In this document: piece by piece, positions 1-7,395 of the stretch
How positions within the stretch are numbered: the stretch's first letter is position 1
Layout: every line of letters begins with the position of its first letter
Assembly: GCA_903912445.1 (NCBI GenBank)
Contig: CAIWHP010000245.1
Span: forward strand, 24,169-88,168
DNA from: an uncultured Lentisphaerota bacterium
GTDB lineage: Bacteria; Verrucomicrobiota; Kiritimatiellia; CAIQIC01
Reading direction: 5' to 3'
DNA length: 64,000 bases
Notes under the pieces: model-generated
Seen by the model: the letters and a program-made list of their open reading frames with translations, nothing else
Told to the model about the DNA's origin: nothing
The model's database searches: none
Translations under genes and position numbers: made by a program

Positions 1-498
1 ATCCGCGAGCGTTGCGCCAAACTCGGCGTGCCCGTCGCCACGTCCACGCATTTTGCCGAGGGTGGCCAGGGCGCGGTCGAGCTGGCGCAGCTGATCATCA
101 AGACCGTCGAGGCCGGTACAGCGAACTTCAAGCTTCTCTATCCCGACGACATGCCGCTATTGGAAAAAATTCGTACCATCGTCCAGAAGATCTACGGCGG
201 CGACGACATCGTGGCCGAGACGAAGATTGTCGAGAAGCTCAAGAAGTTCGAGGAAGCCGGCTACAAGCACTTCCCGGTCTGCATGGCCAAGACGCATCTT
301 TCGCTCTCCGCCGACCCGAATCTCCGCGGCCGGCCGCGGGGGTTCGTCGTCCACGTTCGCGACGTGAAGCTCAGCACCGGCCCCGGTTTCGTGGTGGTGT
401 TGCTCGGCGACATCATGACCATGCCCGGCCTGCCGAAAGTCCCCGCCGCCGAAGCGATGGACGTGGACGCGGACGGCAACACGGTTGGCCTTTTTTAA
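1..498 (+). CDS. fhs: Formate--tetrahydrofolate ligase, C-terminal part (5' end outside window)
   Basis: ATP-dependent ligation of formate to tetrahydrofolate, giving 10-formyl-THF for one-carbon metabolism in the cytoplasm. The open frame enters from base 1 and gives 165 residues, against about 550-560 for the whole enzyme. Visible family features are FAEGGQGAVELA, a KIYGGDD segment, the CMAKTHLSLSADP stretch and the closing GDIMTMPGLPKVPAAE, which is characteristic of Fhs C-termini. The stop TAA shares its last A with the ATG of the next gene (TAATG), so the two are translationally coupled. Identification is by family sequence memory and I regard it as secure. Confidence 0.95.
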   Translation: MRERCAKLGVPVATSTHFAEGGQGAVELAQLIIKTVEAGTANFKLLYPDDMPLLEKIRTIVQKIYGGDDIVAETKIVEKLKKFEEAGYKHFPVCMAKTHLSLSADPNLRGRPRGFVVHVRDVKLSTGPGFVVVLLGDIMTMPGLPKVPAAEAMDVDADGNTVGLF

Positions 499-1718
499 TG
501 AACCGCTGGCTCATCGCCGGCTTGGGCGCGTTGCTGCAGCTGTGCCTCGGCTCGGTTTACGCGTGGAGCTACTTCCAGAAGCCGCTCGTCGAGGGCTATG
601 GCTGGCTCAACACACAGGTCGCCTGGACGTTCAGCTTCGCTATCGGTTTCCTCGGCCTTGCCGCGGCGGTGGGCGGCGTCTTGCTGCCGAAACTCGGCCC
701 GCGCAAGCTGGCGGTCACCGGCGCGTTGCTCTATGGCACCGGCTACCTGCTCGCCGCGCTGGCGTTGCAGCTGAAGCTGCTGGTGTTGCTCTGGCTTGGC
801 TACGGCGTCATCGGTGGCATCGGTCTGGGGCTGGGCTATGTCACACCGGTCGCGACGGTCGCGAAATGGTTCCCTGACAAGAAGGGCCTGGTCACCGGTC
901 TGGTGGTGATGGGGTTTGGCTTCGGCGCGTTGCTGATGAGCAAGGTGATCGCGCCGGCGCTCGACGCGCTGTTTGCGAAGAACCTGCCGCTGACCTTCGC
1001 CGGCGCGGGTTTGGTCGTCGGCAGCGTTGGCCTCGCCGCCGCCGCAGGCTTGCGCAATCCGCCCGGCACGCCGCCCGGCTCGCTGACGCTGGACGGCTTG
1101 GCGGAAGTCCGGTCGCGCCAGTTTGTGCTGATGTGGCTGGTCTTCTTTTGTAACATCGCCGCCGGCATCGCCATCATCAGCTTCCAGTCGCCGCTGTTCC
1201 AGGACCTCTGGAAAAAGGTGGACGGCACGCTCGCGCCCGCCGCGCTGGCCGCGCTGGGCGCGACGTTGATCGCGGTCAGCTCGGTCTTCAACGGCGTCGG
1301 CCGTCTTGTTTGGGGCGGCCTCTCCGACCGGTGGGGCCAGCTGGTGGTCTTCCGGCTGATCCTGGCGACGCAGGTGGCGGCGTTCGTCGCGCTGATGGTC
1401 GTTGGCAATCCGTGGGTGTTCGGGGCGCTGATCTGTTACGTGCTGCTGTGCTACGGCGGCGGCTTCGGCGTGATGCCCGCCTTTGTGCTGAACACCTTCG
1501 GCCCCCGGCTGATGCCGGTGCTCTACGGCTGCATCCTGACCGCGTGGTCCGCCGCCGGCGTCGTTGGCCCGCAAGTCGTCGCCTGGCTCAAGGACCGTTA
1601 CGGGGCGCATGCCTCCACGTACGCCTTCGCTGCCGGTGCCGGCCTGCTCGCGGTTGGTTTTATCCTCGCCCTGCTTTTGACGGCCGCCCCGAGGGGTGAT
1701 AAGAAAAGCGGCGCATGA
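498..1718 (+). CDS. MFS transporter, oxalate/formate antiporter (OFA) type
   Basis: A 406-residue integral membrane protein with about 12 hydrophobic segments. It opens MNRWLIAGLGALLQLCLGSV, the usual OFA beginning followed by YAWS. The loop between helices 8 and 9 carries the MFS motif GGLSDRWG (around residue 271), and a weaker copy (LLPKLGPRK, near 65-75) lies between helices 2 and 3. OFA members exchange or import small carboxylates such as oxalate, formate or lactate. The start overlaps the fhs stop by one base, and longer upstream starts would run through fhs in another frame. Coupling to a formate-using enzyme makes formate or a related acid a plausible substrate, but substrate cannot be read from sequence. 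Confidence 0.85.
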   Translation: MNRWLIAGLGALLQLCLGSVYAWSYFQKPLVEGYGWLNTQVAWTFSFAIGFLGLAAAVGGVLLPKLGPRKLAVTGALLYGTGYLLAALALQLKLLVLLWLGYGVIGGIGLGLGYVTPVATVAKWFPDKKGLVTGLVVMGFGFGALLMSKVIAPALDALFAKNLPLTFAGAGLVVGSVGLAAAAGLRNPPGTPPGSLTLDGLAEVRSRQFVLMWLVFFCNIAAGIAIISFQSPLFQDLWKKVDGTLAPAALAALGATLIAVSSVFNGVGRLVWGGLSDRWGQLVVFRLILATQVAAFVALMVVGNPWVFGALICYVLLCYGGGFGVMPAFVLNTFGPRLMPVLYGCILTAWSAAGVVGPQVVAWLKDRYGAHASTYAFAAGAGLLAVGFILALLLTAAPRGDKKSGA

Positions 1719-1722
1719 CTGA

Positions 1723-1899
1723 TTTTCTGACCACTTTGAGTTTCTGCGTGTGCACGACAACACTTCCATGTTCCAGCTTTCCGAACTAGCCTTGCTGCCG
1801 ATGCCGGTCGCGGGCGGCACCGTGACGGTCGCCGTTCCCGCTGCACCGCCGGAAGCGGGCGTGCGCGTGATCAAACTCGAACCCAAAAATGCGCAGTAA
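1723..1899 (+). pseudogene. Possible C-terminal remnant of a beta-sandwich protein
   Basis: After the transporter there is an open stretch of about 58 codons with no convincing start, ending in TAA at 1897-1899. Its tail (TVTVAVPAAPPEAGVRVIKL) resembles the last strands of glycoside-hydrolase C-terminal beta-sandwich domains, for example GH29 fucosidases, which often end in a similar VxLP...VVxLE pattern. An in-frame TGA at 1720-1722 closes it upstream. I read it as a decayed gene end. It could also be chance coding potential in GC-rich DNA. Confidence 0.3.
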
Positions 1900-1924
1900 A
1901 AAAAAGTAGCGCGGACTGAAAGCG

Positions 1925-2845
1925 ATGACAAAACCCGGAGCATACGTTGGCGAGATCCTGCTGCTCTATCTCGGCGTGGTGGCCTGCGCGACGTCGGTGA
2001 TCTTCATCAAGCAAAGCACGGTGCATCCGGCGCTCGTGCCCGCGTACCGCCTCGCCATCGCGTCGCTGCTGATGGCACCGGCGTTTTTCCGCGAGTCGCG
2101 GAAGCACGCCGGCTGGCTGACGGGTCGCCGCTTCGCGGGCCTGTTTCTCGGCGCGTTCCTGCTGGCTTTGCACTTCATCGCGTGGACCGCCGGCGCGCGG
2201 CTGACGCCCTCCACCAACGGCACGCTGCTGGTGAACCTCGCGCCGGTCGTCATGCCGTTCATTTTGTTTTTTCAGCTCGGCGAACGCCTCAGCCGCCGCG
2301 AATGGATCGGCACGGCGCTCTCGTTCGCGGGCATCCTCTGGCTGGCCGCCAGCGACTACCGCTTCGACCGCGCGCATTGTCTGGGCGACCTCCTCTGTTT
2401 CGTCGCGATGCTGCTGTTCGCGTTTTACCTCGTCATCGCGCGGGTGCTTCGCGACATACCGAGCATCTGGCTCTACAGCGTCCCCCTCTACGCGATGGCC
2501 GCCCTCATCAGCCTCGCGCTGGCCGCGCCGTTTGCTCAAGTCGTTGAACTCTACCCGGCGCACGAATACCTCATCCTGTGCGCGCTCGCGTTGTTCCCGA
2601 CCATCGGCGGCCACACGCTGGTGAACCGCGCGATGCGCAATCTGCGCGGCCAGACCGTGACGCTCGCGACCTCGACGCAATTCGTCTTCGCCGGCGTACT
2701 CGCCGCCGCGTTCCTCGGCGAAACGACACCCGCGTCCGTCTATCCAGCCGCCGCGCTGGTCGCCGCCGGCGCACTCGTCGTGATTCTATCGAAGCCACCA
2801 GCCACCGGTCCTGGACAGGCCAACATCCAGGGCGACGCAACGTAA
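1925..2845 (+). CDS. EamA/DMT-family transporter
   Basis: A 306-residue inner-membrane protein with ten predicted hydrophobic segments arranged as two EamA repeats (about residues 10-140 and 150-290). This is the drug/metabolite transporter fold, which exports amino acids, metabolites or drugs. The first repeat has the typical SVIFIKQSTVHPALVPAYRL segment and the second ends TLATSTQFVFAGVLAAAFLG-E. No strong ribosome site precedes the ATG. The next gene starts 11 bases after the stop, so co-transcription is likely. Substrate unknown. Confidence 0.85.
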   Translation: MTKPGAYVGEILLLYLGVVACATSVIFIKQSTVHPALVPAYRLAIASLLMAPAFFRESRKHAGWLTGRRFAGLFLGAFLLALHFIAWTAGARLTPSTNGTLLVNLAPVVMPFILFFQLGERLSRREWIGTALSFAGILWLAASDYRFDRAHCLGDLLCFVAMLLFAFYLVIARVLRDIPSIWLYSVPLYAMAALISLALAAPFAQVVELYPAHEYLILCALALFPTIGGHTLVNRAMRNLRGQTVTLATSTQFVFAGVLAAAFLGETTPASVYPAAALVAAGALVVILSKPPATGPGQANIQGDAT

Positions 2846-2856
2846 CAGGAGCAAGC

Positions 2857-3930
2857 TTGAATACCCCTATCACCCGCCGCCACGCGCTCAAGACGGTCGC
2901 GGTTGCGCTGGCGCCCTTCGCCGGCGGCTTCGCGGCCGGCAGCCCCGCCAAAATCCGCATCGGCCAGCTGGGCACCTCCCACGCCCACGCCTCCGGCAAG
3001 ATGGATGCGCTGCGTTCCCTGGCGGAACTCTACGAGGTCGTGGGCCTCGCCGAGCCGATCGTCGGCCGCCAGGCGCTGGCCGAAAAACAACCGTCCTATG
3101 CGGGCCTGAAATGGATGTCGGAGGCGGCGCTGCTGGCCGACGGGTCGGTCAAGGCCGTGGTGGTCGAAACGACGCTGGGCGATTCGGCACGCGCAGCGCG
3201 CGCTTGCCTCCAGGCGGGCAAGCACATCCACCTCGACAAGCCGGGCGCGGAAACCCACGCGGACTTCAAGGCGTTGCGGCTCGAGGCCGAACGGCGGCGG
3301 CTGACGGTCCAGATGGGTTACATGCTCCGCTACAATCCGGCTTTCGAGCTGCTGTTCCGCGCCCACCGCGAAGGCTGGCTCGGCGAGATCACCGAGATCG
3401 ATGCCGCCATGGGCAAGCTGGCCGACGCCCAACTCCATTCGCAACTGGCCGGCATTCCCGGCCACGGGATGTTCGAACTGGCCGGGCACCTGGTTGACGT
3501 CGTTGTCTTTCTGCTTGGGCCGCCCGCTGCGGTGCATGCGTTCGGCAAGCCCACCGGGCTGGCGCCTTCCGGCCTGCCCGACAACCAGCTGGCCGTCCTG
3601 GAATATCCGCAGACCACGGTGACCCTCCGCTGCAATCACGGCGATCCCTTCGGCGGACCGCACCGGCGGTTCCAGCTCGTGGGCACCAAGGGCGCGCTGG
3701 AGATCCAGCCCCTCGAAGCGGGCCGGGGGACGCTTTACCTCACGGAGGCAAAGGGCGGCTTCAGGAAAGGCGAGAACAACCTCGCGCTCGAAGTCCCCGC
3801 AGGACGCTACAACGGCGAGTTCCGCGACCTCGCGCGCGTCCTGCACGGCGAAAAACGCCTCGCTTGGTCTGCGGAACACGACATCGCAGTGCATGCCACC
3901 CTCCTCCGCTGTGCCGGATTGTCGACCTAG
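2857..3930 (+). CDS. Tat-exported Gfo/Idh/MocA-family oxidoreductase
   Basis: A 357-residue NAD(P)-dependent sugar-type oxidoreductase. I chose the TTG at 2857 because AGGAG lies 5-9 bases before it and the product then begins with a short twin-arginine leader (TRRHALKTVAVALAPFAGGF). The longer open frame upstream is a shadow of the EamA gene. The Rossmann part follows (IRIGQLGTSHAH), with the family lysine in HLDKPGAETH near residue 127, then the alpha/beta substrate domain. Gfo/Idh proteins with Tat leaders work in the periplasm with prebound cofactor. Substrate unknown. Lies in a run with ThuA-like and lamin-G-like genes. Confidence 0.85.
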   Translation: MNTPITRRHALKTVAVALAPFAGGFAAGSPAKIRIGQLGTSHAHASGKMDALRSLAELYEVVGLAEPIVGRQALAEKQPSYAGLKWMSEAALLADGSVKAVVVETTLGDSARAARACLQAGKHIHLDKPGAETHADFKALRLEAERRRLTVQMGYMLRYNPAFELLFRAHREGWLGEITEIDAAMGKLADAQLHSQLAGIPGHGMFELAGHLVDVVVFLLGPPAAVHAFGKPTGLAPSGLPDNQLAVLEYPQTTVTLRCNHGDPFGGPHRRFQLVGTKGALEIQPLEAGRGTLYLTEAKGGFRKGENNLALEVPAGRYNGEFRDLARVLHGEKRLAWSAEHDIAVHATLLRCAGLST

Positions 3931-3963
3931 TAATCAGAAATGCTGCTTCCCCAAAACACACCC

Positions 3964-4662
3964 ATGAAACACTCCCACACCACGCTCCCGCTTATCATCG
4001 CCCTGCTGCTGGCACTGCCGGCCGTGCTATATGCCGCCGAGACAACGCAGACGACGTTCTCCGTACGCGAGGACTTCGGCCCGGGCTTCGACGCGAAAAA
4101 ATTTCTCACACCGCTCCCTAACAAGAACACCACCATCCGCGACGGCGTGATGTGGACCCGCGGCTCCAGCGGTGGCAAATATCCTCCGATGGTCTACCTC
4201 GCCCTCAACGGCAAGGACCTGACGCTGTCGTTCCGCTACCGCCACCTGGGCCAGGGCGGCATGCTCTGGCTGTTCGTCGATGGCGACGACGGCCACGGTT
4301 CCGTCGATCACATGCTGCGCGTAAAGCTCCTCCGCGACTCGGTCGTGCTGGAGGTCGATGCCCATTCGCCCGATCCGAAGCATCCGCTCCGCCAGAAAAC
4401 CCGCGAGGCCGACCCCGTCAGCAAGGTCTACCGCACCAACGAGAACTTCGCGCCCGAGAAGGCGGACCTCTCTGCCAACACCTGGCGCGCCGTCAAACTC
4501 GTCTTCAAGGGCGACACCGTGGATCTGTCGGTCGATGGCGTCTGGTCGCGCCGGCTCACCCGGGCGAATTTCGACGCCACCAAGCGCAAGCTCCTCTGGA
4601 TGCAGAACGGCGGCGAGGCCGGCATCGAAATCGACGATGTCATCGTCATCCCGACACGCTGA
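3964..4662 (+). CDS. Secreted lamin-G/concanavalin-like (DUF1080-type) protein
   Basis: A 232-residue protein with a signal peptide (MKHSHTTLPLIIALLLALPA, cleaved near LYAAE). The body is rich in beta strands: FSVREDFGPGFD at the start, LSFRYRHLGQGGMLWLFVDG in the middle and AVKLVFKGDTVDLSVDGVW near the end. This pattern is that of single-domain lectin-like jelly rolls of the DUF1080/lamin-G sort, common beside Gfo/Idh and ThuA genes in PVC bacteria. An in-frame ATG 24 bases earlier (3940) is possible but would spoil the leader. Probably binds or trims sugar; no catalytic residues can be named. Confidence 0.65.
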   Translation: MKHSHTTLPLIIALLLALPAVLYAAETTQTTFSVREDFGPGFDAKKFLTPLPNKNTTIRDGVMWTRGSSGGKYPPMVYLALNGKDLTLSFRYRHLGQGGMLWLFVDGDDGHGSVDHMLRVKLLRDSVVLEVDAHSPDPKHPLRQKTREADPVSKVYRTNENFAPEKADLSANTWRAVKLVFKGDTVDLSVDGVWSRRLTRANFDATKRKLLWMQNGGEAGIEIDDVIVIPTR

Positions 4663-4739
4663 CCGCCATCACAGCCGCGAACGTTTATTGCGTGAGCCAA
4701 GGAACACCTCTGGAATGGAAGCGTGAAAGAAAAAGCCTT

Positions 4740-4859
4740 ATGAAAAATCACCCGCGTAGTGCTGGGCTGGGCGGGCGGCGTGGCTGGGTCGGACCGGAAC
4801 CTGCCTGCAATGGCGGCTTCTCCAGCTACGCCGAGAACCCGCTGCCTCCGAAGTCGTGA
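4740..4859 (+). pseudogene. Truncated N-terminal remnant related to the lamin-G-like family
   Basis: The 326-base gap between genes holds only this 39-codon frame. Its end, GGFSSYAENPLPPKS, matches the product encoded at 9075-9203 (DDFSSYAEGALPPESRC). Both copies end just after the LPPxS motif, where an intact protein would continue into a jelly-roll domain like that encoded at 3964-4662. The leader region is degenerate here (no clear signal peptide). I read it as a broken paralogue. Nothing else supportable lies in the gap. Confidence 0.45.
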
Positions 4860-4988
4860 GTGTCTGTGATCTGCGCCGGCCAGCCGCCTCGTTTCGACCC
4901 ACGGGCGCAGATTTTCTACGGCGAGCAGGCACGTCGGGCTGGACACGCCTCGGGCCCCGGTGCATCATCAAAATCAGCTGGACGAACA

Positions 4989-5954
4989 ATGCACAAGCCG
5001 CAACCAGTGAGTCTGTTCATGATGATCTCCGCCATGTTCTTAATGGCCGCCATCGCTGGCGCTGCGCGCGGCGCGGAGAAGCACATCGTTCTGCTTGGCG
5101 GCGACGAGGAGTACCGCTCCGAGGAAGGCCTGCCGATGCTGGCCAAGATTCTGTCCGAGCGGCACGGTTTCAAGTGCACGGTTCTGTTATCCATCAACAA
5201 GCAGACCGGCGAGATTGATCCCAACACCAAGGACAACGAACCCGGCCTCCAGGCGCTCGCTTCCGCCGACCTCTGCCTCATGCTGCTGCGTCACCGCGCC
5301 TGGCCGGACGAGCAGATGAAGCACTTCGTCGCCTATCACCGCGCCGGCAAACCGCTGGTCGCCTTGCGCACGAGCACCCACGCCTTTGCCCTCGGGGCCA
5401 ACAGCGCCTACCAAGCCTACAACGATTTCGGGAAGCAGGTGCTCGGCGAAAAATGGGTGAGCCACTGGGGCCATCATAAATTCGAAGCCACGCGCGGCAT
5501 TCTCGAAACGGCGACGCGCAACCACCCGATCCTGCGCGGGGTCGGAAACATCTTTGGCGACACCGACGTCTACGAAGCGTATCCGCCGGCCGACGCCACC
5601 GTGCTCGTGCGCGGACAGGTGCTCAAGGGCATGCAGCCCGCTGACCCGCCCGCCGACTACCAGAAGAAGCGGGCCACCGACAAGCAAGCGCAAGGCGTCA
5701 ACGATCCGATGATGCCGGTGGCCTGGATGCGGCAAGCCGCCACGACCAACCGCGTCTTCACCACCACGATGGGCTCCTCCACCGATCTCCAGAGCGAAGG
5801 GCTGCGCCGGCTCATCATCAACGCGTGCTACTGGGCGCTTGGCATGGAAGACCGCATCCCGCCGTGCTCCGATGTGGATATTGTCGGTGACTATCACCCG
5901 TCGCCCTATGGTTTCGGCGGCTTCAAAAAAGGGCTGCGCCCGCAGCAACCATGA
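4989..5954 (+). CDS. Exported ThuA-like domain protein
   Basis: A 321-residue protein with an N-terminal signal segment (MMISAMFLMAAIAGAARGAE) and a ThuA-like domain, a class I glutamine-amidotransferase-like fold. Diagnostic stretches are HIVLLGGDEEYRSEEGLPML at the start, LMLLRHRAWPDEQMKHF, the PLVALRTSTHAF strand-turn and WVSHWGHHKFE, with TTTMGSSTDLQSEGLRRLI near the end. ThuA proteins occur with Gfo/Idh oxidoreductases in sugar catabolic clusters and that is the context here. The ATG at 4989 is preferred over an open frame starting at 4860, since it places the leader at the N-terminus. Biochemical role of the family is not firmly known. Confidence 0.85.
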   Translation: MHKPQPVSLFMMISAMFLMAAIAGAARGAEKHIVLLGGDEEYRSEEGLPMLAKILSERHGFKCTVLLSINKQTGEIDPNTKDNEPGLQALASADLCLMLLRHRAWPDEQMKHFVAYHRAGKPLVALRTSTHAFALGANSAYQAYNDFGKQVLGEKWVSHWGHHKFEATRGILETATRNHPILRGVGNIFGDTDVYEAYPPADATVLVRGQVLKGMQPADPPADYQKKRATDKQAQGVNDPMMPVAWMRQAATTNRVFTTTMGSSTDLQSEGLRRLIINACYWALGMEDRIPPCSDVDIVGDYHPSPYGFGGFKKGLRPQQP

Positions 5955-5984
5955 CAACACGCGCGTTCCGGCACGACGTCAGGA

Positions 5985-6036
5985 TTTTTCCAAGGCTTGG
6001 AAAAACCGGAGCGGCATCATTCCCCGGTTTCTGAAG
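5985..6036. repeat. CCAA-N3-TTGG dyad with a degenerate second copy 32 bp on
   Basis: A 21-base odd dyad, TTTTTCCAAGGCTTGGAAAAA, is centred at 5995. A decayed copy (TTCCCCGGTTTCTGAA) is centred at 6027, 32 bases downstream. It lies between the ThuA-like gene and the next oxidoreductase, about 40-80 bases before its start. Member of the dispersed repeat described in the findings. Confidence 0.75.
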
Positions 6037-6073
6037 CAGCAGCGATCCATGGAAAAGTAGAAAGGCCGGCACC

Positions 6074-7348
6074 ATGAAAGAAAATTTGAGCCTGAGCCGT
6101 CGCCAGTTCTTGCGGGCCACGGGACAAGCGGCGGCGGCAGGGGTGCTGGCCCCGGCCATGCTTTCGGCCGCCTCGCCGGCCAAGACGATCGGCATCGGCT
6201 GCATCGGGCTGGGGACGCGGGGCGGCGATCTGCTCAACGTGGCGGCGAACTGCGACGGCGCCAAGGTGACCGCGGTGTGCGATGTGTACGGGCCGCATCG
6301 GCAGAAGGGCGTTGCGCGCTGCCAGAATCCCGACGTGAAGGCCTATGTGGATTACCGGGAGTTGCTGGCCGACCGGAACGTGGACGCGGTGGTGATCGCC
6401 ACGCCGGATCATTGGCACTGCCAGATGGTGCTCGATGCGGTGCAGGCGGGCAAAGACATCTACTGCGAGAAGGGCTTTTCGCGGACGCTGGCGGAGGCGA
6501 AGCTGATGCGCGCCGCGTTGAAGCAGAGCAAGGTGGTGTTCCAGCTCGGCCACCACGCGCGGCAGGCGACGTGTGCGGCGCAGGCGAAGGACGTGATCGC
6601 CAGCGGCGTACTCGGCCCGATCACGCTGGTGCGCACCGGCCGGTTCAAGTCGCTGGAGCCGGAGCATCCGAACTGGCGCTGGTATGGCTACTATGACCAA
6701 TGGGAGCGGCCCGATCCGGCGCAGGTGCTCAAGAACGTGAACTGGGAGCTGTGGCTGGGCCCGGCGCCGAAGATCCCGTGGAACGAGCGGCATTTCTGGC
6801 ACTGGCGCTGTTACTACGCTTATGGCACCGGCTACGCGGGCGACCTGCTCTCGCACGAGTTGGATTTCGTCCAGTATCTCCTCGGTCACGGCATCCCCGA
6901 CACCTGCGTCAGCGCCGGCCAGATCGCGCTGCTCCGCGACGACCGCGAGGTGCCGGATACGTGGAGCGCGGTCTACCAATTCGAGAAGCTCGGCCGCACG
7001 GTCACGTTCACCGGCAGCATGAACACCACCGACAGCCAGCCGGTGACCATCTGCGGCCGGGAGGCGACGCTGCGGTTCGATGACATCGCCCACAACGTCA
7101 GCACCTTTTCCATCATCCCCGCGGGCTACAACGAGAAGGCCGTCCTCCCCAAGGGCTATCAGCGCGGCAAGACGCCGCCGCAGCCCGATCACATGGCCGA
7201 CTGGGTGCAGTGCATCCGCACCCGCGGCACGCCGAAATGCTCGACCGACGAAGCCTTCATCGAAACGGCGACGTTCCTGATGTCGCTGAAGGCCCAGCAG
7301 GAGCAACGCATGGTCCGTTGGGACGCCGCGAAGGAAGAGATCGTCTAG
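6074..7348 (+). CDS. Tat-exported Gfo/Idh/MocA-family oxidoreductase
   Basis: A 424-residue sugar-type oxidoreductase with a clear twin-arginine leader (LSRRQFLRATGQAAAAGVLA). The Rossmann motif is IGIGCIGLGTRGGDLL, followed by VTAVCDVYGPHR and the PDHWHCQMVLDAVQAGKD signature. The active-site lysine is in YCEKGFSRT near residue 132; the common family form is EKPLSRT, so the proline is replaced by glycine here. The C-terminal half has the GTGYAGDLLSHELDFVQYLL stretch typical of the exported PVC subfamily. Likely reads a sugar or sugar derivative in the periplasm; substrate unknown. Probably co-transcribed with the 7396 gene, 47 bases downstream. Confidence 0.88.
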   Translation: MKENLSLSRRQFLRATGQAAAAGVLAPAMLSAASPAKTIGIGCIGLGTRGGDLLNVAANCDGAKVTAVCDVYGPHRQKGVARCQNPDVKAYVDYRELLADRNVDAVVIATPDHWHCQMVLDAVQAGKDIYCEKGFSRTLAEAKLMRAALKQSKVVFQLGHHARQATCAAQAKDVIASGVLGPITLVRTGRFKSLEPEHPNWRWYGYYDQWERPDPAQVLKNVNWELWLGPAPKIPWNERHFWHWRCYYAYGTGYAGDLLSHELDFVQYLLGHGIPDTCVSAGQIALLRDDREVPDTWSAVYQFEKLGRTVTFTGSMNTTDSQPVTICGREATLRFDDIAHNVSTFSIIPAGYNEKAVLPKGYQRGKTPPQPDHMADWVQCIRTRGTPKCSTDEAFIETATFLMSLKAQQEQRMVRWDAAKEEIV

Positions 7349-7395
7349 GCTCATCGTAGAACAACACAACAAGTAGAACAAAGACAGGCCCAACC

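Noticed and set aside
2578-2856. Longer N-terminus of the first Gfo/Idh protein
   Set aside because: The segment is a shadow of the EamA gene; TTG 2857 has a ribosome site and starts a Tat leader.
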